From: Dipetalonema caudispina
Lineage: Eukaryota > Nematoda > Chromadorea > Rhabditida > Onchocercidae
Assembly (NCBI GenBank): GCA_013365325.1
Contig: JABVXV010000006.1
Coordinates: forward strand, 744,001 to 808,000
Direction: 5' to 3'
Length of the DNA: 64,000 nucleotides
A model generated the notes under the pieces. It made no database searches, had not been told where the DNA came from, and saw only the letters and a program-made list of their open reading frames with translations. Numbering within the stretch: the stretch's first letter is position 1; each line of letters begins with the position of its first letter. The position numbers were made by a program, and so were the translations under genes. Positions 52,469 through 64,000 of this stretch are shown here, piece by piece.

Positions 52469-54562
52469 ATGTCCAGCAATCAGCAAAAGAACTTTTCACC
52501 AGAATCTATCAATCTTCTCACCCATGTGATGAATATGACATTGAATAAAGCTGAACAGGTTTTTCAGCATTTCCTCATTTGTATTTGGAATTCATTAAAG
52601 TTAAACTTCACATGAGTCATAATTAGAATTTAGATAGTTCATTTAGTTTATATCGATTTCAGAGTTTAATAATAGCTAAATTTTCATCATTATTTGTCAG
52701 TTAGGTTTATATTTTCTTATTGAACTTTATCAGCTAACACATTAGATGACTTTCTTGGCATGCTTGGAACAATTTTTCTTTTCTAGAACACTTTAATATT
52801 ATCCTTTAAAACCACTAAGTGCAATGGAATCTCAAAGTTTTAATCTTTGATCCAATAATTACCTTCGTTGACGTATCATTGGAGGTACTTGTTGTTCCAT
52901 AGACTAAAGCATTGATTATCACTCGATATTAAGCCAAGATTTATATGTTATTTTCGAGATTATGCTTTTCCAACTAAAAGACCATAAAACGAAAGCAGAA
53001 ACTCACAGTTTATAAATTTCAAGGTTGATCAAAGTGTTCAATTTATTGTGATCAGTAAATTAGTGGTTTAGTGGTTTGATCATAGCTCAGTGATATTTTT
53101 CTGACTTTTTTCAGTTATCTCGACGCAATCAATTACCGACTGAAAATCCAAGAACATATGAGAGTTTCGAGGTGATCGATAATAATAAGGCATCATCTGA
53201 AAGTAAGGTTAAAAATATAATTTCAGCAATTGAACGACAAATTTCAATTAAGATTTTTTTAAAATCAAATAATGTACTTAACTTATATGCAATTCGCATT
53301 TAGATTCATCGTCATCGGTTTTAAAGTCAGTACTTCCAAAAACCAATTCGTTAATAAGAGAAGCACAGGTGAACACCATTGACTTTAATAGTTTTTTAAT
53401 GGAGACTTGAATTTCGTTTTAAGTTTGCCGATTTTTGTTCCTAATCTTTCGGAACATCAAAGAAAACCAGTTCTTTTTTTCCCATAACCGTTTTGCAAGA
53501 AATGGAATATATTAAATACAGTCTCTTACAATTGACTGAATTATTTGTTATCAATTTCTCACAAGAAACCAAAGAACAAAATCAGAAAATCAAGTTGAAA
53601 TTTCATTTCCATTTTTTTTTTTTTTTTTTTTTTTTTGATAATATTGAAAAGGGATGTTCAGAAGTTAAGTAAGTGAAGTCAAGCATTTCTCAAAACAATC
53701 GAGTTTATACATCTTCATTGCACCAATAATTACTTTCTAATCAATGACGATCGAAGAGATTTTTTTGGCTTATTATTGACTAATAGCATCGTTTAATTAA
53801 TTAAGAAATAGGAAAAAAATATTCGAAATAGTATTTTAATACCTTAAAATTTCATCCAAAAATTCAGCCAGTTGTTGCACATGGCGTTGGTGTTGATTTG
53901 CTCTCCGGAGATATCACAACTGGACAAGAGAGCAGAATTTACTACGAACCTATTGTCAGCATTATTGACTTTTAAAACTATGAAAATTCCAATTTATCTT
54001 TAAATTTAAACCTTAGAGGCTTTAAATCTTGAAAGTTATTGTGTTACAGACGTATATTTTAGTAGAAACAGCTTTTAATTCAGATTGGTAATTTCGAATT
54101 TATAATATGTGCCAAAAATATAAAATGGATTTCAATCATTATAAATCTTCATATGTCTTTATATTATTGCTTTAAATCACTATTTTCACTGAAATACGAA
54201 AATTTAGAAGATTGAAATCTCAAAAGAATGTCCAAGTGCCATATTTAGCTATATGATGAAAGCACGGAAAGATGCCAAAGATATTCATGTTCCTGCAAAG
54301 GTAACTTCGATTTTATAAATTTGCTCGATGTGATTTACTATATTATCGTAGCTTACTTTCTCCAAAAGTTCAACTTATTCCAAATGAAGATCAGCATTAA
54401 TTACAGATCGTAGTTACTCAATTACGAAAAGCAGGTATTGATATTAGTTTTCATGTGGACACACAACTGCATCCTGAACTTTCACCACTCTACTTTCACA
54501 TCTTTTGTCCTAATTATGAGCCAAAACAGGTTTGGATCAATGGAAAAGAATGCATGCACTGA
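52469..54562 (+). CDS. Unrecognised 192-residue protein
   Basis: Six exons (52469-52558, 53115-53202, 53304-53368, 53868-53954, 54208-54300, 54407-54562) join in consistent phase to 192 residues. The N-terminal half is polar, Ser/Asn-rich and probably disordered (TENPRTYESFEVIDNN, SSSSVLKSVL). It is followed by a compact segment with GVGVDLLSGDITTGQ, RIYYEPI and KIEISKECPSAIFSYMM, and a C-terminal alpha/beta-looking part, AGIDISFHVDTQLHPELSPL. No signal peptide, membrane segment or known motif is visible and I do not recognise the family. An AATAAA at 54590-54595, 28 bases after the stop, supports the 3' end. It converges tail to tail with the dopamine receptor gene, only about 385 bases between stop codons. 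Confidence 0.7.
53612..53636. repeat. Poly(T) run within an intron
   Basis: Twenty-five consecutive T in the third intron of the 192-residue gene. Confidence 0.95.
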
Positions 54563-54946
54563 TAATATCATTGCTATACATATCTTTAAAATAAACTTAT
54601 AATATTTGCAAATATCAGACAAAATCGCTGATAATTGATAATAAACGAATGTTTCTGATCTGATATTTTGGGAAAAATTTCGGTGTTTTTATGACTATAA
54701 ACGCTCAAATGACACATTGTTTCATTCGTCCATTTGTAAGGTGGCAAAAAAGTGGGAATTAGCGGAACAAGAAATATTCATCAAATTATATTCCGGTTTG
54801 ATATTGTGTTGGAGCAGATTGTAATGATTAGAACATAAGAAGGATCCTGAATTTTTCTTTCTTAAATTTATATGTCTTTCCGAATCGAGAGCTGAAAAGA
54901 AGAAAAAGTAGAATTTATGTCTTTCAGATTAAAAAAGCGATAAAAC

Positions 54947-57900
54947 TCAGATGTAAACAAAAAAAGGCCATAAGTAAAAAGAAATAATGAATGAACAAAC
55001 TTTCCCAAATAATATACATTTGAAGGCACGTCGAAATTCCACGTTGAAAATAGTGTAAATAATTGGGTTGATACACGAATTAATGTAGCCAAGCCAAGTT
55101 GTATAAAAAAAGGCATAGAAATCAACTTGACAACTTTTAATATCTATCTGAATACATACTGCACTGAGGATATATACCGAAAAAAATGGTACCCAACAAG
55201 CCAGAAATATCCCTGAAATTATTAAGTCAATATTTTCATTTAGAAAATTATTCCAATTTAGGAGGATTATTTATGAAAATTGAAAAAGAAACACAATGAG
55301 AGGATACAAAAAATGTTCAGAATTTTGTTTGTTAGAAGGAAATTTGATTACTATTTTCGGAATTACTTTTACATCAAAACGTTGTACTCTGATCATCCCA
55401 TCCTTTTAAGATTAAATTACAGAATTTGTTCCATATTATTAGGTCCCCAGTGCATTACCGTTGATACTTGGATGCTGATACAAGCCAAACGGAGCTAATG
55501 GGAAAGATTTTCAGCTTCTTTAAAAAAATGTAAAATATTCAATTTTTTTAAAATTATATTTCTCATGCATAAAAAAATTTTTTTTTAAAAAAAACGGTTT
55601 TCCTCAACTTTCGGTTATTATAACGAAAGGAATGAATATTGTAGTAAACAAATTTTCTAACCCGAGAGCTACTGGTACATATGAATAAGCAGAATTCTAT
55701 CCCAACTGAAAATTTCTTCCGTACGATTTCAAAAAGCGAAAGAGAAACCTGCACTGATCTAACAACATATATTGTCATTTAAATCGAATATCTCATTCCC
55801 AATTACTCAGATGGAAATTCTGAAAATTTATGAGATATAAGATAAAAGTACCGTACCGATAACAATACCGAGCGTTTTTGTAGCACGCTTTTCCATTCGT
55901 TGAGTTTTGCTACAATGCCTTCCGGATAAGCTGTTACCACGATTTAATGGTATTCTGAATATTGTTGAGGCTCGTTCCATCAGGAAACTATTTTTAAGGT
56001 ATTTAAGAGATATTCAGAAATGATATTGGAAGTAAGTTCATCTTATATTACTTCAATCTTCAAGCAACTTTAAATTTTGAAGACTGTTCAAACTATTGAA
56101 AAGATTCGAGTATATTGCTGGTGATAAATATGGAAAAAAGATATGTTAGTAATAAAGATACTGACTTAGAATCACTTGAATTCAAGTGTAGAAGCTTCCT
56201 TTTCCTATATTTCTTTTGAAAACTTGACAATATGCAGCATTTTTTTAAAGTTCTGACTGTTCCATCAGGATTACCAGAATCCTTCCCAATATCTTCCGTT
56301 CTTCGCCATTCGGTGTTTTCACCTCAAAAATAATCTTGAATATTGAGAAATCATATTCATCGAACATAAATTTACTGATTTAAAGCTTTTGGAATTTTAT
56401 TAGCTGTTCAAAATAATCTGAATCGTTTTTAAGCCTAGTTTTTTTGTATAATAAACTCAAAAAACCAACGGGAACATTAGTTACCTCTCACAGAATCCCT
56501 TTGTTGTCTATCATATTCCTCTATTTCAGTATCGTTTTCTACGAGTGTTAATTTATTGTCTAAATGTTTCTTAGCAACAAAGTTAGTGTCAACTTTGAAT
56601 TGCTCCTGCAAGATAAAATATTTATTTTTACTTATAGTATCATAAAATTCCAAGCGTCTTCATTTGAAGAAGATGAATTCCTATCATCAGAATTGCCAAA
56701 AATTCCAAAAATTACTTTTTCTTTCCCTTGCTCATCAGTAATTTCACTATATTCATCTGCATTAACATTGGCGAAGAGATGTTCCTTTCTATCATGCGTT
56801 TTATCCCTTTCATCCTTAAATAATTCCAATAACATGAAATAATCTCAAGAAATCATTCATTCTATCCTTCATGGGGGATATAGGTCAAAAAACTCAAACC
56901 ATTAAAGTTTCATTTGATCAAATGTTTATCAAACGTAAAAAATTAAGAATCTTACTTGTAATACAAGTTCATCACTAAAAGCTGCATCACTTTCTAATGG
57001 TTCTCCATCACGAAGAATATTTTTATTTTGTTTGTTTCCTGCAAAATTTTTCATTTTATTTACTTTTTCATCCGTTAATTCCTTAGAACTAGTTAGTGGA
57101 TGAGTTGTAGAATTCGATATTGAAATAGAATATGAAAAGCTTAAAATACGAAATATTTCTGACTCTAAAACATTCGAATTACTGTTGAATAGAATAAATA
57201 CATAATTCTTGGAAGTATAAGAAATCAAAATTTAAGCAAATTGATTAAATAATCACCAGAAATGTTCATATTTTGTAATTCACAAAATTTATAAACTTCT
57301 AGTTGTGGCACAAATATCACTGAATCTTCGCTGCTTTTAGAATCATTTTGTAAGAACCTGTAAAATGCCAATTTATAATTAGTTCTAAATAATTTCTCAG
57401 TATATTTAATTTAATGCCTTATCAACTAATGTTCATTTAAATAAAACCAAATTTTAACGGGAAATTTTGAGATTCTTCTTTTAAAAGTACCGATTTTAGC
57501 TTAATAGTAAATGCATTACGCTTGTGGTTTAATTACACTTCACCAAATTCATCGGCATTTCACTAATTTAATTTCCAGTTACTTCCAATAATCTTCGCAA
57601 TAGCGATATTTTCACCACTTGGGATACAAATTCATTTCAACTTACAAAACTTAATTTTACTTTTTCTACACCTCATTATAAAATAAAATTGCGTTTATCT
57701 GTCTAACGACTACATTTCTGTTAGCACTTTGTATCTCAAATTCTACTACTCCTTAGGACATAACTCAAATTTTTATTTCCAACCATCATTTCAGCTAAAA
57801 CAAGTAATACGCTATATTTACAAGATCCAGTTCTTGCCACTATCGTTGAAACTTTTAAGTAATGCTTCTAATTCTTCTTGATACAATTTTATCATTCATT

Positions 57901-60900
57901 TAATCTCTCGGCTTAATATCAGCAATTTTTTGTTCTCTTCAAAATTACTTTATTTCAGCACTTTCGAAATTCTGATCAAGCTAGTCATAAGTTCTCTCGA
58001 AAATTATTTAATTTTAAATTCCTAATTTTCAAGCAATTCAGTAGCATCAAAATTTTAGCTTTACTTCCTGCTATTTCTCCGAATTGAATTGCAGTTGAAA
58101 AACAAGCATACCGACTTAAAGTAACTTGTCTGCAGGGACAAGGCAAATTGTTACAATTCAATCTTTCCAGCATTTGCAGCAGGAATTCTTCACTGAACGG
58201 TTTTTTTGCTGTAATTTAAATCAAATTAATGAATGAAATACTGATTTTACTTTTTCGAATTTAGATTTTTGAATTTAGAATAGTCAACAAGTTTTACTTT
58301 TATTGTTTGACTTACAAATTAATTTCTTTGATCTCTATTTAGTAATCTCTGTTTAGTAAGTAGGATACAGAGGTTAAATTCTAGATTATTTATCACTCAT
58401 ATCTTCTGGACGACATAGCAGGAATAAATAAGTTGCACAAACAAGTTAATCTCATCTTCTGGGTCACAGTCTCATCGAATTACCAAACTTGATTAATTTA
58501 CCTTCATTAGAAATTTCTTCGTCTGAAATATCGGTATCATTGATTTTGTTCATTTCAGCGCTATCATTCACAACCCTATTCATATACATTGCGCAACCGT
58601 CGCATTGCTTAAGTGATTTTCGTATTCCATCTTCGGAATTTTCCTTCTCAATTTTACGAGAATAAAGTGTAGTTATCTTCGAAACTGTAGTAATAGTATC
58701 GCTAAAATTAATGATAATAAATTTTGGAATAATCAAAATAACTCAAGCAAAAGAAGGTGGCAATTGTCCCCCAACATCGGTGATGATATGATGAGATGTT
58801 AAAAAATGTCAAACAAATTGCAGATACATATTATCGAAAATGCTAAACATCAGGATGCAATCAGTGAGAAGTACCGGGCACTAGTAATTCTTGCTGCTGT
58901 ATAATTAATAAAACGAAATTTAAATAATGGGAGTGAAAAAGTCCAATAAAATACGTTTTGCTTTCAGACATTATTGTTGATTGCAGCTCGTACCGTTTTC
59001 CTTTCAAGGCAGAATAAATTAGTGCCAATCATTTTAACTTTATTTGCTTGCATTCGTTTTTTCTGATCTCATCTTTTATTGGAGGATATTTGGAGACTAA
59101 GTGCAAAATATTAAAATGAATACAGAAATTCTGAACAACAACTGGAAAGCATACTTTAGTTTCTTCTTCTTTTCTTTGCCCAAATTTAAATCATTCATAT
59201 CAGAATCTATTGTTAGCTGTGGTCTCGATATTTCTGCTGTTTTTACTGAAAAGAAAAAAAAACTTCTGAATATTTGATGATATGAAATATAAGTTACTTT
59301 TTTTGCTCAACCTGAATTTCCAGGTAATGATGACTAAAACATTTGAGCACCATTCCAAAAATTTATGCTTATTTTGATTTTTGCATTTGTACTGATTGAC
59401 TCATTCCTTTTTATTTCTCATTTCATAGGTGTTATTTCTTTGCGGCTTTTAGCCGACAATTTAGTGAAATGGAATTGAAATGTGAGACTTGAAAATGGGC
59501 TCCAATTGTCAAATGAAAGCTTTCCAAAATTTTAAAGCATCGGGAAAAAAACATTGGAGATTTTGCAGATTTTCATTTAAAATTTAAACGAATAAATTAG
59601 ATTCAAAAATGTCATTTTCGAAATAAGAAATTATTTTCCAATAAATTTTGATTATCATGAATAAGCTGGAAAGAAGTGAATTTTTCTCATCTGCTCGATT
59701 TAATAAAGTTTAAAACTTTTGAAAGGAATAATTGATTAAAAAGAGACAAGCCATGCGGAATTCATGCATACAAATATGGTCAATTCAATATTATAAAGCA
59801 CATTCGACATGTTAGCCAAAGCTTTCCTTAGCTTAGCATCATGTCCCACTTTCCAAAATATAATAGTGTCCTGTTCTCAGTCTTAGCTCCTACTTTATTT
59901 TGGGCTAATGGTAGTGAGCCCATTTATAATCAGGAAGATATGAATCGCTTAATATACGGCCTAAGGGTTCCTTTAACAATCTTCCTCGCCATATTCCATC
60001 TGCTCCGTTTCAAATTGTCACTATAATAATAAAAAAAGCAATGAAATAGAAAATCGAAACTTGTCAAGTTCTTTTTTCTTCAATGGTCAATTCATTTTAA
60101 TGGATATGTTCTGTCCAAATTATATAAAGTCATTAAACCTAATTAGCGTATTAATATTGGATTAATTGGTGTTGCAGGTGTTATTATCAGAATTCATAAC
60201 AATCCACTCAGAAGTGGATCATTTTGACTTTGCAACACTCATTATGGAAATTACAGAAATATCGAAGTCAAAAAATTGAAGTTCTCTTACTGTTAGGGAA
60301 GCAGAAAAGCAAAAAGAAACTGTAAGATTTCCGAAACAACCTTGTTTTTTTACAAATTAAGATTTCGAAAAAAATGGAAAAGCACAAATTAAAAAGGAAC
60401 ACATGTAATTAAACGACAGAGATAGAGAAAACAGAAAAGCTCCGATAAATTTATTGAAATTTGGGAACCATAAAATGCTAGATCAAAACTAAATGCTTGC
60501 AAATTTTAGCTCTTACTTCCCCAAGAACATTTGTGAACTTTTGACCTATAAATCAGTCAATCTTTTATAATAAAAAGTTTTTACAAATAAATTGTATCTT
60601 TTATTATTCTATAGCAATTCAAAGAAAAGAACTTTTCAACTTCATTTCAAAAGTAAATTTTGATATTGTGATTTAGAGTATTACATTTCTCACTTCCACG
60701 CTGACAAATTTACTCGACGTAATAACAAATTTGGTAGAAATTTTTGCAGAGTCGAGATGAATTCGTTTTTTTTATATTTTCATTTCCATTTCTTGTTTTT
60801 CTCTCTTCTTATTTCCAGAACTTATTTTTGTTTATTATTGCAGTAAACTGAAATGACGGGCAACTCTGTCTCAACAGAATTATGTCTAACACTTCTGTTG

Positions 60901-63900
60901 CAATTCAATCAAACAAAGGAATTAATTAATTCATGATAAACAAACCAATCTTAGTCACCGCTTTTTGACCGCTGTAATCGAAATTACTGACGGCTGTCGT
61001 TTCCTTCGTTAATCTAAAATTAATGGGAATGGAAATCAGCAAAACTGCAGTTGAATTCTAGAAAGTATGACAGCAAATAAAGTATTACAAACATGCTAAA
61101 ATAATGAGAAACTTCTTTTAAATAAAGAAAATGAGCAACTTTTCTTTAAATAGGAAATAAAGGAAGAGAAATATGGTCCTGATGATTATTCCTGAATCCA
61201 CTAATTTCTAATTATGTACTAGACAAAGCCGGTAACAAGGCCTCTCAGAAAAAAAAGATTCTCACTATTTTATATTGCAAATTAAGAATTTCAGCTTACA
61301 ATTAATTTAGAATACTTTGCAGTACTACCTTAAAAATGCCACCACTCAAGCATTTTTCCAGAAAAAGTTGTGGAACAGTATAGAATTTCTCATTTTTTTG
61401 AAAACAATCCAAACCTTTTTAACGGCTGTAAATATGACCAGTGTTGTGTTTTGGATAAATTTTGCCTTTGGCGTAAAACGATCATTATCCTAAAATATTT
61501 TTCTGCGTGATAAAATGATTTCGGTTACTGAGGAAAGTTTCTCATAAGAAAGAATTTGGTAAAAGACGCTAAATTTTGCTAAAATACTGAAAAAGATGTT
61601 TTCATGTTTGGCTTATAACGAGAAATCCAATAAGTGGGACAAGTGTCACATGAAAAACAACTTCTGGGAAAAAACAATAAAAGTAGCGAAAGCACTAACC
61701 TAATATAAACGAATAGAACAATAAAACAGGGTATAACAAAACTAATAATTGATGATGATATAGAAAATATTGGATTATAAAAACGACATTCGTATGGATC
61801 CGCATCTGATGGTCGAATATTCACGCCTACGATTAATTAGTCACATGGAATTTTGAACTGAGTAAATCGAGTTTTCAAGTGAATCAATTAGTTTAAACGT
61901 TAGTAAAATTCTTCATAAAATTTTCGAATAAGCAACAGCTTTAATTTAAATTGATTACGATGAAGAAGGGAAATGATATGAAATGAAGATGACGATAACT
62001 TACCAAGTACCATAGGACTAGCAAGCGCAAGGGAAATGACCCAAATGACAGTCATAATAAAAATAACCCGTCTTGTATCACGGGATTTTTGTGAATAACT
62101 TATAGGATGAGTAACCGCTCGATACCTACAACTGATTAAATATACCTTTTATAGTTCGTAAGTTTAATTGAGGATTGCATTACCTCAAACAGCTAAGTCC
62201 TCATTAACGTTGCTATTTTAAACACCATAAATACATCATTAACTAAATATAGCATTAACTATTAAGGCACTTTGAAAAAAAAAAACATGGAAATTAAGAA
62301 TTATATGAAGAGTAAAAAGATTATGGAACTTATATGTTTCCTATAAAATAAACAGCTGTTCTTTGAAACAATAAAAAAGTGTAACTGCTAAGAAATTGTT
62401 TCGAATAACAGATTAGCTTTTGAAAATAATTTTCTATCTGTTCAGTTTACCAAGTAAAACGGAAATTTAGTATACTCTATTAAAACTAATATTGAAACTA
62501 AGTCACCTATCAAAACTAATAACTGTGAGTATAAGTATGGATGCAGTACTGCAAGCGACATCACTTGCTGAATATATATCACACATCATTGACCCAAGAA
62601 ACCAATAACCACCTTGTATCTGAAATAAGATATATCATAGTACGACAATAAAAGTGAAGAGAAAATCGAAATTATTTGGACGGCAAAATATTCATAACTA
62701 AGCAGTAATTTTTCATTAATTCTGAGAATCAGTCAAGCGGTTAGTTATTCTTAAAGTGTAAAAAGGCAATTTAGTTGTAAATTGAATCAGTAATTTTGGC
62801 ATTATGTATTGTTTCGTTTACCTCTTCAGCATTATTAATTCAAATATTCAATATCAAGTTCGACTTTTTTTGTTTCTGAAGAGAAATTCGATTCTATATA
62901 AGCGCAAATGATTTTGGATATTTTTGCCAGTTATTAAATTAATTAATCAAGTAACTCCCTAAACTCCCAAATTTTTTCTAGTGAAAAAACTGTAGCTCAT
63001 TAAAAATTGTTTGTACTTCTTGAATTTTATCGCAAAAAAAAGTGCACTTTGCAGATTTAATGGCTAAATGTTTCCACTGAAGCGATTAAGGGAACATTAG
63101 TTTTTTTAATCATATAAGCTTTTCACGGGATATGATACCAATTAAATTTTTCTTGCAAATGTGCAAATTAAATTTCTCAACCATTAAAGTTTCATATAGC
63201 TTATCACTAACAATGAGACTTTTTAAAAATCTTATTAATTTCTACTAAATCATGTTTAAACAACAACAATTCTAAAACAGTGAAACAGAGGATGTTCTTC
63301 ACACGAAACTAACAAGAACTTACGATAATATTTTTATTTTACTGAAAAGCCTATCTTTTCATTTTAAACTTTATTATTTTAAAAGTAAAAACAATGAATC
63401 TTTGGAAATAAATGAATTTAAGATAGAGTAATTAAACGCGCTTTCTTTATTTCTTGATTTACTTCATATTAATGATAAAATTATCTCCACACATTTTGTG
63501 GGACAATAACTTTATCATTAACATTGAGTTTGTTAAGAAGGCTAATCTTTCCTCATCCCTATGTTTGTGAATATTTCAATATAGCTAATGGCTTAGTTCT
63601 ACTAATGCTTATTTCCTGTAATTCATTTGCTTGATTTTACTTTTCGCTTTTAGTACGTGGAATTGATATTTCGAATTGTTCACTACTAATATAAAGATGA
63701 TTTGTGTATGCTAGGCCTGTCACCTTTGAATTGGTATACAGATGATTAATTTATTAATCTCCTTTCTTTTGCATTATCAGAATCGCTATTAGCATTGAAT
63801 ATAGTAGCAAAGAGTACATTCACCTCATTAAAAGAAAGAAAATTTGTAATGCTGAACTTTATTATTAGATATCTGTTATCGTTGATTATCACTCTCCTTA

Positions 63901-64000
63901 TCATCGTCACTAATAATTTACTCTAAAACTGTTGCTTTCAGTTAACAAATCAGCATGAATTTGGAATAGAAACTTACATGGACATAAACAGCATAGGGCA
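54947..64000 (-). CDS. D2-like dopamine receptor (GPCR), 5' part outside the window
   Basis: Class A amine receptor. Exons in transcript order: 64000-63978 (end of TM2, MPYAVYVH; the Met codon starts beyond the window), 62619-62507, 62125-62004, 61826-61700, 61013-60970, 59245-59155, 58701-58502, 58208-58112, 57357-57257, 57164-56956, 56814-56716, 56605-56485, 56322-56166, 55954-55857, 55212-54947; about 622 residues present, phases consistent. Seen: ECL1 [16 protein letters not shown]3 Asp in [14 protein letters not shown] for the amine, SFDRY (DRY motif), ECL2 Cys in [16 protein letters not shown]5 serines [11 protein letters not shown]6 [11 protein letters not shown]7 NPIIY, helix 8 [10 protein letters not shown]. 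In nematodes the D2-like members are DOP-2 and DOP-3, which inhibit adenylate cyclase through Go/i; which one this is cannot be decided. The C-terminal 20 residues are hydrophobic and may be intron read-through. Confidence 0.93.

Overview
The window is AT-rich nuclear DNA from a nematode. Ten protein genes can be read. All are split by many introns of about 50 to 3,000 bases with TTTCAG-like acceptors. Several start just after an acceptor-like AG with no upstream exon, as expected for spliced-leader trans-splicing. Introns are longer than is usual in Caenorhabditis, and sizes and composition fit a filarial or other clade III parasite. That placement is inference. There are no bacterial features, no CRISPR array, and I saw no rRNA or tRNA gene.

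Layout. 1-4392: intergenic, with two CA microsatellites. 4393-10919 (-): 6-phosphogluconate dehydrogenase, 12 exons; its 2.9 kb intron holds a stop-free stretch of about 185 codons that may be a nested gene. 12571-18358 (+): a 970-residue protein with ankyrin repeats joined to a hexosaminidase-like (GH20) module whose catalytic Asp-Glu is missing. 19851-21626 (+): eIF3 subunit k. 23409-26804 (-): mitochondrial L-threonine 3-dehydrogenase, tail to tail with eIF3k. 26805-30550: large divergent upstream region containing three nuclear-receptor half-sites at exact 10-bp spacing. 30551-36015 (+): CNNM-type metal transporter with DUF21 domain, CBS pair and cyclic-nucleotide-binding-like tail. 36840-42236 (+): 848-residue helical-repeat protein. 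43747-45015 (+): KDEL receptor. About 47234-51127 (+): a second helical-repeat protein with PPR-like segments. 52469-54562 (+): unrecognised 192-residue protein. 54947-64000 (-): D2-like dopamine receptor, cut by the window end at TM2, with a third intracellular loop of about 390 residues spread over ten exons.

The genes do not form one pathway. They are housekeeping metabolism (pentose phosphate, threonine catabolism), translation initiation, ER retrieval, metal transport, two candidate organelle RNA-binding solenoids and one neuronal receptor. Exon coordinates were worked out by hand from splice signals, reading-frame phase and family similarity recalled from memory. Where phase closes across every junction (6PGD, the ankyrin-GH20 gene, eIF3k, TDH, KDEL receptor, the 848- and 192-residue proteins, and the receptor from TM3 onward) I regard the models as good. 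The CNNM C-terminus and the 5' end of the second solenoid gene are not resolved.
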